Source: Haliclona indistincta (taxonomy: Eukaryota > Porifera > Demospongiae > Haplosclerida > Chalinidae). From it: a stretch of DNA of 64,000 nucleotides. Below, piece after piece: positions 11,101 through 21,300 of the stretch (position 1 is the stretch's first letter; each line of letters begins with the position of its first letter). The notes below the pieces were generated by a model that searched no databases, was not told the DNA's origin, and saw nothing but the letters and a program-made list of their open reading frames with translations. The stretch lies in the NCBI GenBank assembly GCA_964017065.1, contig OZ024786.1, positions 228,646 to 292,645 on the forward strand, written 5' to 3'. Position numbers and translations under genes: made by a program.

Positions 11101-14100
11101 TGGAAGCTCATCTGTGGCAGCAAACTTGTGCTGGCAGTTGTTTATAGCGTTTGAAATCTGTTTCAAGCCATGTCTTGGTGCAAAACCTGGAAGTTTGTAG
11201 CCGCCTCGCCACAAGTAAAAACCACACCTGTAGAATCTAAATCGCCACTGGAATTTCCCCTGTAACGTGAAACGCGAGTTACAGTTTACAGGTTACACGT
11301 TACGCGTAAAACGTGTAAATCTAAAGGTCTCTATTGTTAGTTTCTCGTCACCTCCCGCACAGATAAAATACCCGCATACTAGTTATGCCTCGGTGGGTGG
11401 AGCCACGAGGCATACAGTAGTCGTGGTGTCAGTCATTCTGTCGCAACGATTTCTCGTAGCTCGCTGAAAACTAATTGCTGAAACAAGCAACAGTGGTAGA
11501 AATCGATATTTGCTCGGATTTGAATTTTAAGAAGTTTGATTTTAAAGCTTAGTGCGTAAGTTACCATGTGAATAGCTCACCTGGATGGCTGTTGGTGGTG
11601 TTATAGACTTCTCTGGAGACAAAGTTGTCTACAGCTGGCTGCCTTGCAGCCAGTGAGTTTGTGAACAGCGTAGCAGACTTCTCCCTGCTGTCGCGAAGCT
11701 ACAAGACCGACCATCGCGAGCTTGGAGATGTTGCTCTCCATTTTGTGTGCCGCAGTTTTTCTACTTCTATGTGAATCGTAGCGGGCCAAGAACTCTTCAG
11801 TGTGTTCATCTATCGTATCTCCAGGTATTCAAGGATCCGATTTGCTGCGCGCTTCTCGAGTGCAGAGCTAGCGACGCTTGCTCATGGCTGTTTGGCGTTC
11901 AATCGTGTATCTAACGAACAAAAGAGAGATATCGAAAAAGCATCCTTGAAGTCCTAGATCCTGGGGTGGTAAGCGTGCTCATGTAGCTGTAAGCTCTTCG
12001 TTTAGCATCCTCGCGATGGCCGGTCTTGTAGCTTTGCGACGGCGGGGAGCATAGGCTCGAAACTTACATTAATCAGGTCCTAGAGACAGCGCGAGTAAGA
12101 CTGAGTGCAAAAAGCAGCCACCAAGTTCAGTCTTGTAGTGAAAATAACAGTATCCAGTTGTAGTAAACGCAGACTACTGGGCACCCTACTGAACAACTCT
12201 TAACAATCACTTGTACTTGTATTACTGTTTCTATTGTATCATGTCAGTCACTATATAAGCCCTGGTGGCCCATCTCTCATCATGCCATGCCATGCTATGT
12301 TCAGTCTGCCTGTCAATAATCATTTGCTGCACAGAGGTTGATTCTCTGTTACAATCACTCTGTCATCTGCTGCGTTAGCTGGCGTTACTACACGCGTATT
12401 CTGGCGACGAGGATGGCGACGTATGGTTCCATTGGAGAGTTTGACTCTGAGAAAGAAGAATGGATTCCATACATCGAGCGGTTGGACGAGTACTTCATCG
12501 CTAACGGTGTTGAAGACGAGACCAAGAAGAGGGCAATTCTTCTTAGCAGTTGTGGACACAGTACTTACCAAATTGCTCGCCGACTGTTCGCTCCAACCAA
12601 GCTCAATACCCAAACCTACGGAAAGGTTGTGGAAAGTCTAAGCGCACACTTCTCTCCAAAGCCGAAAGACATGGTGCAACGTTGCAAATTCAACGCTCGA
12701 GTGCGGCAACCTGGAGAAAGTATCTCGACCTTCTGTGCAGAGCTTCGCAGCCTTGCCGAGCATTGCAATTTCGAAGACGCCGCTCTAGAAAATATGCTAA
12801 GAGACAGACTGGTGTGCGGTATTTCAGACAGAGCAATGCAGCAGAGACTGTTGAGTGAGCCTAACCTGACCTTCAAGAAGGCTTACGACCTCGCTGTGCT
12901 AATGGAATCAGTGAGGAAGGACACCAGTCAGCTACAATCAAAGCCTCAAGGTGCTGACATACATTTTGTTCGTGGTGGTGATGCTGGTAAACAAAAAGCT
13001 ACGCCACGTGGCCATGGTCCACCGCTAAATCCATGCTACCGCTGTGGTGGACGACACAAGTCTTCTGTTTGCAAATTTAAAGAAGAGAACTGCCACTTCT
13101 GTGGTAAAAGAGGACACATTTCTCGTGTTTGTCGCAGTCGTCAGCGTCAGCAGCATCCTAAGTCTCGTCCGTCTGGAGCCAAGCCTGAACACGATGTGAA
13201 ACATGTCGACGTCAAGGACGCGGACACTTCCACGGTGCCGTCTGGTTCTACTGAGCAGCCTACTGATTCATCCGTTGTTGAAGATCCAGTCTACTGGACA
13301 TTTCAGCTGTCGAAACAGGGAACTGATCCACTATTGGTGACTCTCAGCGCTGACCAAGCAGACCTACAAATGGAGATCGACACTGGTGCTTCCGTCTCTG
13401 TTATCAGCGAGGAAACCTACCTGTCTGTTTGGCCTGAAGACCAACGCCCTGTTCTGCAGAAGTCCACTGCTCAGCTGCGTACCTACTCTGGAGAACTAAT
13501 GCATGTCTGTGGTTCAATTACTGTTTGTGTTTCCTACAGACAACAACAGAAGACACTACCTCTACTCGTGGTCAGAGGAGCTGGTCGACCCTTGTTTGGA
13601 CGAGATTGGATGAAGGAGATAAAGTTAGACTGGAAACTGCTACAGTCACTGCACTCTGTCAACAAGGTGGACGATCAGCTGCAATCACTCCTGGAGAACC
13701 ATGCTGAAGTGTTCAGAGATGAGTTGGGGTCATTGAAAGATGTTAAAGTAACATTGCAGATCTCTCCTGATGCACAACCATGTTATCACAGACCACGTCC
13801 TATACCCTATGCTCTACGCTCAAGAGTGGAGGATGAGCTGACTAGACTGGAGGAGGATGGCGTGATCGAACCTGTTGCTCACTCGGACTGGGCTGCACCT
13901 ATCGTGCCTGTCGTAAAGAGAGATGGGGCGATTCGAATCTGTGGAGACTTCAAAGTCACTGTCAACAAAGCCGCAAAGAGAGATATGTACCCTCTTCCCA
14001 AAGTTGAAGACCTCCTGTCTACTCTCGCTGGAGGAAAGTCATTCTCAAAACTAGATCTGAGTCACGCCTATCAACAGCTCCACCTCTCTGAAGAATCCAA

Positions 14101-16846
14101 GCCGCTAGTGACTATCAACACTACCAAGGGGCTCTATCAATACACTCGATTGCCATTTGGCGTCTCTGCAGCACCATCCATTTTCCAGCGCACAATGGAG
14201 AATTTGCTGAAGGGAATCCCCAATGTTGTAACCTATCTAGACGATATCCTAGTGACGGGGAAGACTGATGCTGATCACCTCAAGAATCTCCAGCAAGTGC
14301 TACAGAGATTGCAAGAGTCAGGGATGAGATTGAAGAGATCTAAATGCAGCTTCATGCTACCCAAAGTGACCTATCTGGGCTACGTCATCTCATCAGAGGG
14401 TATTCACCCAGCACCTGAGAAAGTGAGGGCGATCAGAAACGCTCCGAGACCGACTAATCTATCTCAACTGAAATCATTCTTGGGTCTTCTCAATTTCTAC
14501 AGTCGTTTTCTGCCCAATCAGTCCACCCTATTGGCTCCGCTGCATCGTCTTCTCAGAAACAACACAAGCTGGGAATGGGGTCCAGAACAGCAGAGAGCAT
14601 TTGACGCAGCAAGATTCTCTCTCTCTTCATCTTCTTTCCTAATCCATTTCAACCCCAATTTACCTCTCGTTGTTTCTGCAGATGCATCTTCTTATGGAGT
14701 GGGAGCAGTACTCACCCATCAGCTAAAGGACGGTACCGAGCAGCCGGTTGCCTTCTCATCTCGAACATTATCCCCAGCAGAAAAAAACTATGCACAAATC
14801 GATAAGGAGGGACTGGCCATTATTTTTGCTGTCACGAAGTTCCGACAGTACCTCTTGGGACGTTCGTTCGAACTGAAGACTGATCACAAGCCACTGACTG
14901 AACTGTTTGCACCTGATCGAGCAATATCTCAGATGTCGTCAGCTCGTATCCAGCGATGGAATCTGATCCTCAGCAGTTTTGATTACACCATTCAGTACAA
15001 GAAGGGTTGTGAGAATGTAGAAGCTGATACTCTAAGTCGTTTGCCTTTGCCTGAAACTCCTATTGATGTTCCCCTTCCAGGTGAAACAGTGCTGCTACTT
15101 CAGAGTCTCCAGCAATCACCTATCACTGCTACCCAGATCAAGCTCTGGACTGACAAAGACCCTCTCCTGCTTCAAGTTAGAAACTTCGTGTCGAACGGTT
15201 GGCCGTATTCGGTGTCAGAAGAGATCCAACCGTATTTTCGTCGTCGATCAGAGCTGACTCTACTTGACGGTTGTCTCATGTGGGGCAGTCGTGTCATCAT
15301 TCCTGCAGCTGGACGCTCAGCAACACTTGATGAGCTACACATCGCTCACCCTGGAATTTCCCGGATGAAAGGATTGGCACGTAGCTACCTCTGGTGGCCT
15401 GGTGTTGACACTGATCTCGAAACCAAAGTCAAGTCATGTTCAGAATGTCAACTCCATCAAAATTCTCCTGCAAAAGCTCCCCTCCATCCATGGGAATGGC
15501 CTGAGAGACCATGGGCTCGATTACATATTGACTTTGCCGGACCGTGTTTTGGAGACAAAACCTTCTTAGTCATTGTGGATGCTCACTCCAAGTGGTTAGA
15601 GATCATCGAGTCAAGACAAACAGCTGAATCTACCATCCGCCACTTGCAGACGCTGTTCTCAACTCATGGTCTACCTGAGATTATTGTCTCTGATAATGGT
15701 CCAGCATTCCGTAGTGAGGAGTTCAAGGACTATTTGTCTTCCAATGGAATTCGACATATTCAGTCAGCGCCATATCACCCTGCATCTAATGGTCTGGCTG
15801 AACGAGCTGTCCAATCATTCAAGCGCTCCATGAAAAAATCCACTGGTTCTCTCGCTGTCCAGCTGAATGAGTTTCTCTTCAGATATCGTATTACACCTCA
15901 CACAACCACGGGGAGAACTCCAGCAGAGCTACTAATGGGGAGGAGGCTTAGGTCTCGGTTATCCTTGTTGTTGCCCAATGCAGCATCAAAGGTACACAAA
16001 GCACAGGAAGCTCAGAGAAAGACCCATGACCATCATACCAAGCTGAGAACATTCTCCATCTCTGATCCTGTGTTTGTCCGCAATTTCAACAACAAGACCC
16101 CTCTATGGTTGAGTGGACATATCAAAGAAAAAACTGGTCCTCTCTCGTACAAGGTTTCTCTGGACGATGGACGCATCATTAGACGTCATGTGGACCATAT
16201 TCGCCACAGAACTGCTACCAGAGAACCTGCAGGTGTTGACAATCAATTTGATCTGATTCCATCACAACCCACTATTGTACATGTACCACCTGTTTCATCT
16301 CCTCCTCAACCAGTTCAGAGATTACCTCTTCGACGTTCTAATAGGAACCGTCGTCCTCCTGACAGATATTCTCCAAGCAAAGAAGGGAGGAATATGTAGT
16401 AAACGCAGACTACTGGGCACCCTACTGAACAACTCTTAACAATCACTTGTACTTGTATTACTGTTTCTATTGTATCATGTCAGTCACTATATAAGCCCTG
16501 GTGGCCCATCTCTCATCATGCCATGCCATGCTATGTTCAGTCTGCCTGTCAATAATCATTTGCTGCACAGAGGTTGATTCTCTGTTACAATCACTCTGTC
16601 ATCTGCTGCGTTAGCTGGCGTTACTACACCAGTAAAATCATGAATATCATTAATTTTGGTATCCCGCCACCTTGAATTGTCTTCCTTTCACCATATTAGG
16701 TTATCCTACTCTTAAATCAGATGCTGACGATATCATTGCAGTAAGTCCATTCATTGATTATGTGTAATGTTATTCATATGCTATTCCAGGTCAGTGATGT
16801 GACCAATCATATTCTAGAACTGCTGCCAAAACAGTGCCCAGTATAG
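8159..16846 (+). CDS. Ig/FN3 cell-surface or secreted protein
   Basis: Exons inferred from splice sites and phase: 8159-8213 (signal peptide MTILVTFAVLLSSC), 8266-8604 (Ig-like: C...W...C with ITLLAVDPAANESACPG), 8660-8947 (FN3: SLTWLPPPDGP, YSFAVAVTD), 9001-9065 and 9300-9507 (second FN3 in two exons; YTVSGVPGVTYYITVFAVNA), 10435-10560 (Thr/Pro-rich stalk with repeated TLNT), 16700-16740 and 16790-16846 (ending VSDVTNHILELLPKQCPV and TAG). Most introns are phase 1, typical of shuffled extracellular modules. As assembled it is secreted; a phase-1 transmembrane exon at 25235 could replace the last two exons. The intron after 10560 holds a MITE and a whole gypsy element. Likely adhesion or recognition; ligand unknown. 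The first six exons are well supported and the last two less so. Confidence 0.65.
9054..9260 (+). repeat. 23-bp tandem repeat across an exon-intron junction, 9 copies
   Basis: Nine units of 23 bp (each GTGATATGGCAG then GTATGACTGCA; 207 bp) start in the last bases of the FN3 exon ending at 9065 and run into the intron. Every unit repeats the donor CAG|GTATGA. Using any donor but the first puts GTA TGA in frame, a stop. Confidence 0.95.
9508..10030. repeat. Intronic inverted repeats (ATATTCCATA family)
   Basis: 9640-9725 holds several copies of GGGCAATATGGAATATATTG and complement. GCAGATATTGTCTG at about 9739 pairs with CAGACAATATCTGC. ACCTCGTGGGCGTATC (9613) is inverted at 10003. These fold on each other and with the palindrome at 10031. 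No gene. Confidence 0.7.
10031..10164. repeat. CGAG-type palindrome 2
   Basis: The arms (GTTAAACAGCGGTCC to its complement) enclose six CTCG boxes, all in one orientation, at 10047, 10069, 10090, 10103, 10125 and 10147 (spacings 22, 21, 13, 22, 22). The core GGGCTGCGCCC is, on the other strand, a GCA triloop hairpin. Confidence 0.9.
10762..11333. mobile_element. Inverted-repeat MITE, TAGAGAC ends
   Basis: TAGAGACATTTAGATTTACA at 10762 pairs with the complement ending 11333 (TIR about 26 bp, one mismatch). The interior has further inverted ACACGTTACGCG words and no ORF. It lies in the intron of the Ig/FN3 gene. Confidence 0.8.
11384..12153. mobile_element. ATGCCTCGG MITE, left part
   Basis: Starts with the hairpin TATGCCTCGGTGGG/CCACGAGGCATA and continues in the order seen in the family at 16860 and 28483 (CTCGCTGAAAACTAA, GGTAGAAATCGATATTTGCT). 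The usual right end (GCACCTTCGGTGCC) is not found before the gypsy insertion at 12159. The rest (11800-12153) is unassigned. Confidence 0.65.
12159..12392 (+). repeat. Gypsy 5' LTR
   Basis: 234 bp, TG...CA, by eye identical to 16395-16628. Contains TATATAAGCC as a possible TATA box (about 12253). Flanked on the left by the 5-bp target duplication CCAGT (12154-12158). The following CGCGTATTCTGGCGACGAGG would include the primer binding site; the primer tRNA is not assigned. Confidence 0.97.
12413..16399 (+). CDS. Gypsy Gag-Pol polyprotein
   Basis: 1328 codons from ATG 12413; the frame stays open upstream into the LTR, but this ATG opens MATYGSIGEFDSEKEEW, a typical Gag start. Order: Gag capsid-like region (residues 1-190), two CCHC zinc knuckles (208-235; CYRCGGRHKSSVC, CHFCGKRGHISRVC), aspartic protease (DTGAS at 323), reverse transcriptase (YLDD at 608), RNase H (DASSYGVG at 757), integrase HHCC zinc domain and D1040, D1094, E1130 core (HIDFAG, VSDNG, NGLAERA). 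Gag and Pol share one frame with no frameshift. The stop TAG lies inside the 3' LTR. No disabling change is visible, so it may be active. The Pol order places it in Ty3/gypsy; the clade is not assigned. Confidence 0.97.
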   Translation: MATYGSIGEFDSEKEEWIPYIERLDEYFIANGVEDETKKRAILLSSCGHSTYQIARRLFAPTKLNTQTYGKVVESLSAHFSPKPKDMVQRCKFNARVRQPGESISTFCAELRSLAEHCNFEDAALENMLRDRLVCGISDRAMQQRLLSEPNLTFKKAYDLAVLMESVRKDTSQLQSKPQGADIHFVRGGDAGKQKATPRGHGPPLNPCYRCGGRHKSSVCKFKEENCHFCGKRGHISRVCRSRQRQQHPKSRPSGAKPEHDVKHVDVKDADTSTVPSGSTEQPTDSSVVEDPVYWTFQLSKQGTDPLLVTLSADQADLQMEIDTGASVSVISEETYLSVWPEDQRPVLQKSTAQLRTYSGELMHVCGSITVCVSYRQQQKTLPLLVVRGAGRPLFGRDWMKEIKLDWKLLQSLHSVNKVDDQLQSLLENHAEVFRDELGSLKDVKVTLQISPDAQPCYHRPRPIPYALRSRVEDELTRLEEDGVIEPVAHSDWAAPIVPVVKRDGAIRICGDFKVTVNKAAKRDMYPLPKVEDLLSTLAGGKSFSKLDLSHAYQQLHLSEESKPLVTINTTKGLYQYTRLPFGVSAAPSIFQRTMENLLKGIPNVVTYLDDILVTGKTDADHLKNLQQVLQRLQESGMRLKRSKCSFMLPKVTYLGYVISSEGIHPAPEKVRAIRNAPRPTNLSQLKSFLGLLNFYSRFLPNQSTLLAPLHRLLRNNTSWEWGPEQQRAFDAARFSLSSSSFLIHFNPNLPLVVSADASSYGVGAVLTHQLKDGTEQPVAFSSRTLSPAEKNYAQIDKEGLAIIFAVTKFRQYLLGRSFELKTDHKPLTELFAPDRAISQMSSARIQRWNLILSSFDYTIQYKKGCENVEADTLSRLPLPETPIDVPLPGETVLLLQSLQQSPITATQIKLWTDKDPLLLQVRNFVSNGWPYSVSEEIQPYFRRRSELTLLDGCLMWGSRVIIPAAGRSATLDELHIAHPGISRMKGLARSYLWWPGVDTDLETKVKSCSECQLHQNSPAKAPLHPWEWPERPWARLHIDFAGPCFGDKTFLVIVDAHSKWLEIIESRQTAESTIRHLQTLFSTHGLPEIIVSDNGPAFRSEEFKDYLSSNGIRHIQSAPYHPASNGLAERAVQSFKRSMKKSTGSLAVQLNEFLFRYRITPHTTTGRTPAELLMGRRLRSRLSLLLPNAASKVHKAQEAQRKTHDHHTKLRTFSISDPVFVRNFNNKTPLWLSGHIKEKTGPLSYKVSLDDGRIIRRHVDHIRHRTATREPAGVDNQFDLIPSQPTIVHVPPVSSPPQPVQRLPLRRSNRNRRPPDRYSPSKEGRNM
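16395..16628 (+). repeat. Gypsy 3' LTR
   Basis: 234 bp copy of 12159-12392, followed by target duplication CCAGT at 16629-16633. Confidence 0.97.
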
Positions 16847-16859
16847 CTGTCATGATTAT

Positions 16860-17708
16860 TATGCCTCGGTGGGTGGAGCCACGAGGCATACAGTAGTCGT
16901 GTTGTGTGCGTGTCTGTCCGTTGCCGGCATAGCGCATCGCACGCTAAAAACTAAGCGCTGATATCAGCAACACCGGTAGAAATCGCTATTTGCTCGGAAC
17001 TGTATTGATAGATTGTTGGTTCTAAAGCTCCGTTCGTGAGATGCGTACCTCGATGGTTGTTCCGGCTATCTGGACTCCTCTAAAGACAAAAGAGTTTACA
17101 GCTGACTGCCTTACAGCTAGTGAGTTCGTTTGTACTACAAAACAGCTTTGTAGGTCCAGCGAAATTCTCTCGAAGGCCTATACAGCTCGAGCTTGAGCTC
17201 GCCGGCTTGAGCTACAGTAGTTGCTGATGATCTAGAGTTCTCCGTAGACAAAACTATCCACAGTTGACTGCCTAGAAACTGATAAGTCACAGGATAGCAG
17301 CGTAGGACGCTATCTCGCCGTGTATATGTGCTGTGCCGTGCTCTGCACTTGAATTGAACTTTATAGACACGCCCAGTTGAATTAGTGGTCAGCACTGATT
17401 GGCTTCTGATTACATAGTTGCAACAAGCTAGCTTATTCTGCAAACAGTGCTGTATTGCAGCTTGTTGCAGCGCTCTTCAGCTTTAATTTCATCATACAGG
17501 AATTGCATTGCATAACTATTATACTGCATTGTGATTGCTGTACAGCAAGGTATAACAGCTGCAGTTTGTTGCTGTGTATGTGAAATGGTTGCATTTCTTA
17601 CTGTACAGGAATTGTGCTATAGCTTGTATAATAGATGGAGTTTACTGTAGCTAGTCCAGTGCTGTGTACAATGGAATTCCACCGAGGCATCAGCACCTTT
17701 GGTGCCTA
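16860..17708. mobile_element. ATGCCTCGG MITE, full copy
   Basis: Begins TTATGCCTCGGTGGG and ends CCACCGAGGCAT...GCACCTTTGGTGCC. Each end is a hairpin. The body (about 850 bp) has no ORF. Aligns with the copy at 28483-30136 that carries a LINE. Boundaries with the TA target are accurate to a few bases. Confidence 0.8.
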
Positions 17709-18308
17709 GTTATGAGCTGTGATCATTATTATTCATGTATTATTATTATAGTATTAATAGCTATATTTTATTGTGACCTACTGCACATTGTGAAATCCGT
17801 TTTTATTGAGTGAAAGTGCATGTCAACCAACAACTGTATAGAGCAGACCATGTTGAAGCAGAGAGTGGTAATGTAAGATCCACAATAACTTGTAGCCAGG
17901 TCATAGCCCGCGGGTCATATGAGACGCCAACTGGGCAATCTGATTGGTCAAACACTCTTAGCTATGCATTATAGCTAGCTATAGTTGTATAGATTTGATA
18001 TTTATTGGGTGTATATAATGGATAGCTAATGTTACCGTTATTATGGTTCCTAGAATTTGGCTTCACTCCTATAAGCAGCATTATGTGAATAAACTACAAT
18101 AATGAATAATTACAGTCGCGACTTTAATTGATTCATCATTTATATGATTTTCTTTGAAGTGTATATCATATGCCCTTTTGTGTGGTTTCCTCAGCTGAAA
18201 TAAAGCTGTGAGCCAGCTGAAATAAAGCTGTGAGCCACCTGTTATTTAGTTCAGTACCATGCAGTACCGGTACTACAATTTCTAATCAGTTTGTCAGTGC
18301 AGCTGTGT
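17709..18308. other. Spacer upstream of SRCR copy A
   Basis: AT-rich. A 24-bp tandem duplication (AATAAAGCTGTGAGCCA type) at about 18195-18240. Could hold the promoter of the SRCR gene; no defined element seen. Confidence 0.4.
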
Positions 18309-18935
18309 ATGGAGCTGATCGTGGGGCTATGCTTTGCTATCACCTGCATCTTTGCACAAGGTATAATGCCAATTCTGTAATGCGCTATGTTATCATGCAA
18401 TGTAACTTATGTATTTCTTACAAGTGAGAGCACAAACACCAGATTTTGAAGGTAATGTTCAACTTTCGTTTGATGGCAATGTCAACTATGAAGGAATTCT
18501 GCAGGTAAGCTAGACTGCTATAATTTATTATAGTTAACTTAACTTCTGCATGTATACAGGTATATACTCAGGGCAAGTGGAATGTTGTATGTTATCAGAT
18601 GAATGGTACAATAGTGACCAATGTTGGAGCAGCTGCTGCTGCTTGCAGACAAAAGAAACATACTACCTTCACAAAATGGGGCTCAGCAACCAGATTGGGG
18701 TAAAATTAATTTTACTAACTATTTCATGCATCATGCATGGATGGCAATATCAATCTACATGTTGTGTGCAGGTATAATGACCCTGCCGATCTACAGCCAA
18801 CAGCTATCACTGGTATACGGTGCCCTGAGGTCAAGTTCCCTTCTACTGAGGGTGACATATTTCTCTTGAGGTGTGACAACAGTGATGAACTAATTCCAAA
18901 GGAGGGTTGTGAAGAGTTTGTGGGAATTCAGTGTA
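18309..18935 (+). pseudogene. SRCR receptor copy A, exons 1-4, 3' half lost
   Basis: Exons: 18309-18360 (signal peptide MELIVGLCFAITCIFA), 18425-18504, 18560-18699 (140 nt) and 18772-18935. Together they encode one SRCR domain starting FEGNVQLSFDGNVNYEGIL and ending EEFVGIQC, with VYTQGKWNVVCYQ as the typical second strand. SRCR domains are disulfide-rich extracellular ligand-binding modules. All splice sites are canonical and phases agree with copy C (38652). The next exon begins (CAG|GTACTGT at about 19005) but after eight bases turns into CAAGAGTACATTACCTAAG, shared with 34047. The second SRCR and TM exons are missing. They may be the minus-strand piece ending at 34047, separated by an inversion. 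As it stands the gene cannot make a full receptor. Confidence 0.85.
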
Positions 18936-19050
18936 GTAAGCTTAAAAACATCATGCTTCTTAATATTATAGTCATTGTCTTAATTGCTGCTTCAATAACT
19001 GTACAGGTACTGTCAAGAGTACATTACCTAAGAGTATGCAACCGTCAATA

Positions 19051-19256
19051 TACCCCCTAGGACGGCGTTTGACATTTTCTACGTCACAAGTTTATACAGC
19101 AGAAAGCATTAGGGCTGCTATGCTAATGATATTCACAACAGCTGTAATGATAATCATCACTCTGTGGTAGTGCTATCATCACTGAGCCTGACTGAGGTTG
19201 GCTTGGTTGTGTAAACTTGTGACGTAGAAAATGTCAAACGCCGTCCTAGGGGGTAT
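19051..19256. mobile_element. Foldback MITE, ACCCCCTAGGACGG ends
   Basis: About 46-bp perfect arms: ACCCCCTAGGACGGCGTTTG at 19053 and its complement ending near 19254, flanked by TAT/ATA. 206 bp, non-coding. Lies directly after the SRCR breakpoint. Confidence 0.9.
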
Positions 19257-19268
19257 ATGTAATAGTTA

Positions 19269-19398
19269 ACTCCCGGTCTCTGAGGCGATACGGGATATAT
19301 ACCGAGGTGGTTAATTATGCTGTCCGAGGGCGGAGCCCGAGGATGGCATAATTAACCACCGAGGTATTATCCCGATCGCCGAAGAGACCGGGAGTTAA
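19269..19398. repeat. CGAG-type palindrome 3
   Basis: GTTAACTCCCGGTCTCT arms. CGAG (or one-base variants) in one orientation at 19281, 19303, 19325, 19338, 19360 and 19380 (spacings 22, 22, 13, 22, 20). Core GGGCGGAGCCC, a GGA triloop. Confidence 0.9.
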
Positions 19399-19904
19399 CT
19401 GACTTGTACCCCACCACCAGCCTTCTCGTGGTGTTTGTAGCTTCTCGTGGTGTTTGTAGCTGCTCGTAGCTGTTCTGTAGCTTGTAAGCGAAGATCTACG
19501 AGCGATGGGAGCCCAGGGCACTCGCCTCCAAGCGCACACTCGCCAGGTCTATAATGGCGAACGCCCGTGTTCAAGTTGGGTGACAAACGGCGAACGCCCG
19601 TGTTCATGTTGGGCGACAAACGAAGCCTGGCGTCAACTTTTGTGCAGCTAAACGCACGGTTTCAGGCAGCAATGCTGGCTGACCTTTCCCAAAGGTTAAC
19701 ACGTGCGCCAAAAATTTATTGATAATTTATTGACGATAGCCCACTAGTATCTGCTATTTTGTGGGGTATAAAGCTCGACTCATTTTCGCCGGGTGGGCAG
19801 GTGTGGACTAGGGACCAGTGCCACTTTGCCACTTCCTGGAAAATATCCATATTTGCCTGTTTTAACTTTAATATCCTGGAAAATATCCATATTTTCCTGT
19901 GTAT
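19399..19904. other. Non-coding spacer with short direct repeats
   Basis: CTTCTCGTGGTGTTTGTAGC is repeated in tandem at 19423-19462, and GGCGAACGCCCGTGTTCA twice at 19556-19605. TATCCTGGAAAATATCCAT repeats near 19835-19890. No gene. Confidence 0.6.
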
Positions 19905-21125
19905 TAGGGAGACACGGTAGTGTCTCCCTATGTAGGGTTGAACGAGAAAACAAGATGGCGGCTACATACAATGTATTAGCGTTCAAACGCTGATATTTCG
20001 CCAGGTGGTGAATTGTATACGTCCAAGGACACTTAGATCTGCTATCTGGCGTTGCCCCATCTTACAGTAGCAAGGAGAGCGCTCTACACTGTTACTAAAG
20101 TGACGAACCTAGAAACGGTGAAAATCGAGTTTCGTCATCTTCGTTTTCTTCTTCTTCTTTCTTTCTTTCTTCAGCGCGCCTAGCGCCTTTACGCGAGCAG
20201 TGCCGAGACCAAAACACCCACGAACAGTCGTGAAATTCTCCTGGCAGGTGCCTTTTGAACTTTGTTTTTAGCGAAACGGCGATATACATTCCGCGAGTTC
20301 TCGATCGTGATCCATTGTCAGCTAAGTGTTAGACGCCATTATTGTGATTGCGCAATGCGCACGTGACCAAGCAGTGGTTAGCGCACGTGACCAAGCACTA
20401 CCTTGAGTATCTCCGCGCCGTATAGATCACGGAGAAGACATATCTGTCTGGAGTCTTCAACGGTAAGGTCGTCTGATCACCATTCTGCGCTTGCCAGATA
20501 ATTATAACCGCCGTACAGATCTACAAACTAGTGTGGGCGGGGCTCGTATGCACTTCATATGCATGCATGTATGCGTAGGCGTGCTGATTATTATGTACAG
20601 CATAACAATTATTATTTTTAGCTACAAGTTTAAAATTGTTAATAATGAAGAAAAGCCATCAACAACAGGAAAACTAAATCAATGGTGGAAACAAAGACGG
20701 CTCAGTATGTTCATGATATTGAACTGCACTTCACTAAAAAGTAAAAAGGACACAAACAAGAAATTAAAAAGATTTCTATCGAAATCAAAAGGATGTAGGG
20801 TTGTGAAATCTACCACTGGTTCACAATATAAACTAACAAGGAACAAGCATGCATGGAATGGTAACACGATTGACTTGCTAACAGACCATAGATCCCTACA
20901 TCAGTGGCTGTGCACAAGCTGAATGCACGTCAGGTGTTAGCAGTCAACAGCAACTAGGTCAACCACAGCAGCCACTGATGTAGGGATCTATGGTCTGTTA
21001 GCAAGTCAATCGTGTTACCATTCCATGCATGCTTGTTCCTTGTTAGTTTACATTGTGAACCAGTGGTAGATTTCACAACCCTACATCCTTTTGATTTCGA
21101 TAGAAATCTTTTTATTTTCTTGTGT
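19905..21125. mobile_element. Composite element, copy 1 (GGGAGACACGG start)
   Basis: Starts GGGAGACACGGTAGTGTCTCCC, runs through AACAAGATGGCGGCTACATA and ends with a foldback unit at 20757-21124 (arms about 150 bp: AGATTTCTATCGAAATC to its complement). The same series occurs at 26856-30216. The ORF at 20491-20922 is not supported by any domain. Probably a non-autonomous DNA transposon family. Confidence 0.7.
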
Positions 21126-21135
21126 AATATATAAA

Positions 21136-21300
21136 CCATGGCTTGGAGGTGTGTATGCCGAATATACCACTCGAGGTCAGAGGAAGTTTGCAGCCGAGAT
21201 AAACCCCGAGCGAAGCGAGGGGTTTATCGAGGCTGCAAACTTCCGATGACCGAGACCGAGAGTGGTATATTCGGCATACACACCGACAAGCCATGGTTCA
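21136..21300. repeat. CGAG-type palindrome 4
   Basis: Arms AACCATGGCTTG to CAAGCCATGGTT. CGAG at 21172, 21195, 21207, 21216, 21228, 21251 and 21257, all one orientation; spacing is symmetric about the centre (23, 12, 9, 12, 23). Core GCGAAGC (GAA triloop). Confidence 0.9.

Larger units (their letters stand above)
12159..16628 (+). mobile_element. Complete Ty3/gypsy LTR retrotransposon
   Basis: 4470 bp with 234-bp LTRs, a single gag-pol frame, a purine-rich tract (AAAGAAGGGAGGAATA) just before the 3' LTR and a 5-bp target duplication CCAGT on both sides. Identical-looking LTRs and an unbroken polyprotein indicate a very young insertion. It sits in the intron of the Ig/FN3 gene in the same orientation as the gene. 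Confidence 0.97.

Noticed and set aside
20491..20922. 143-codon ORF with Lys-rich middle
   Set aside because: Lies inside a repeated non-coding element; the second copy (about 27995-28222) does not keep the frame.
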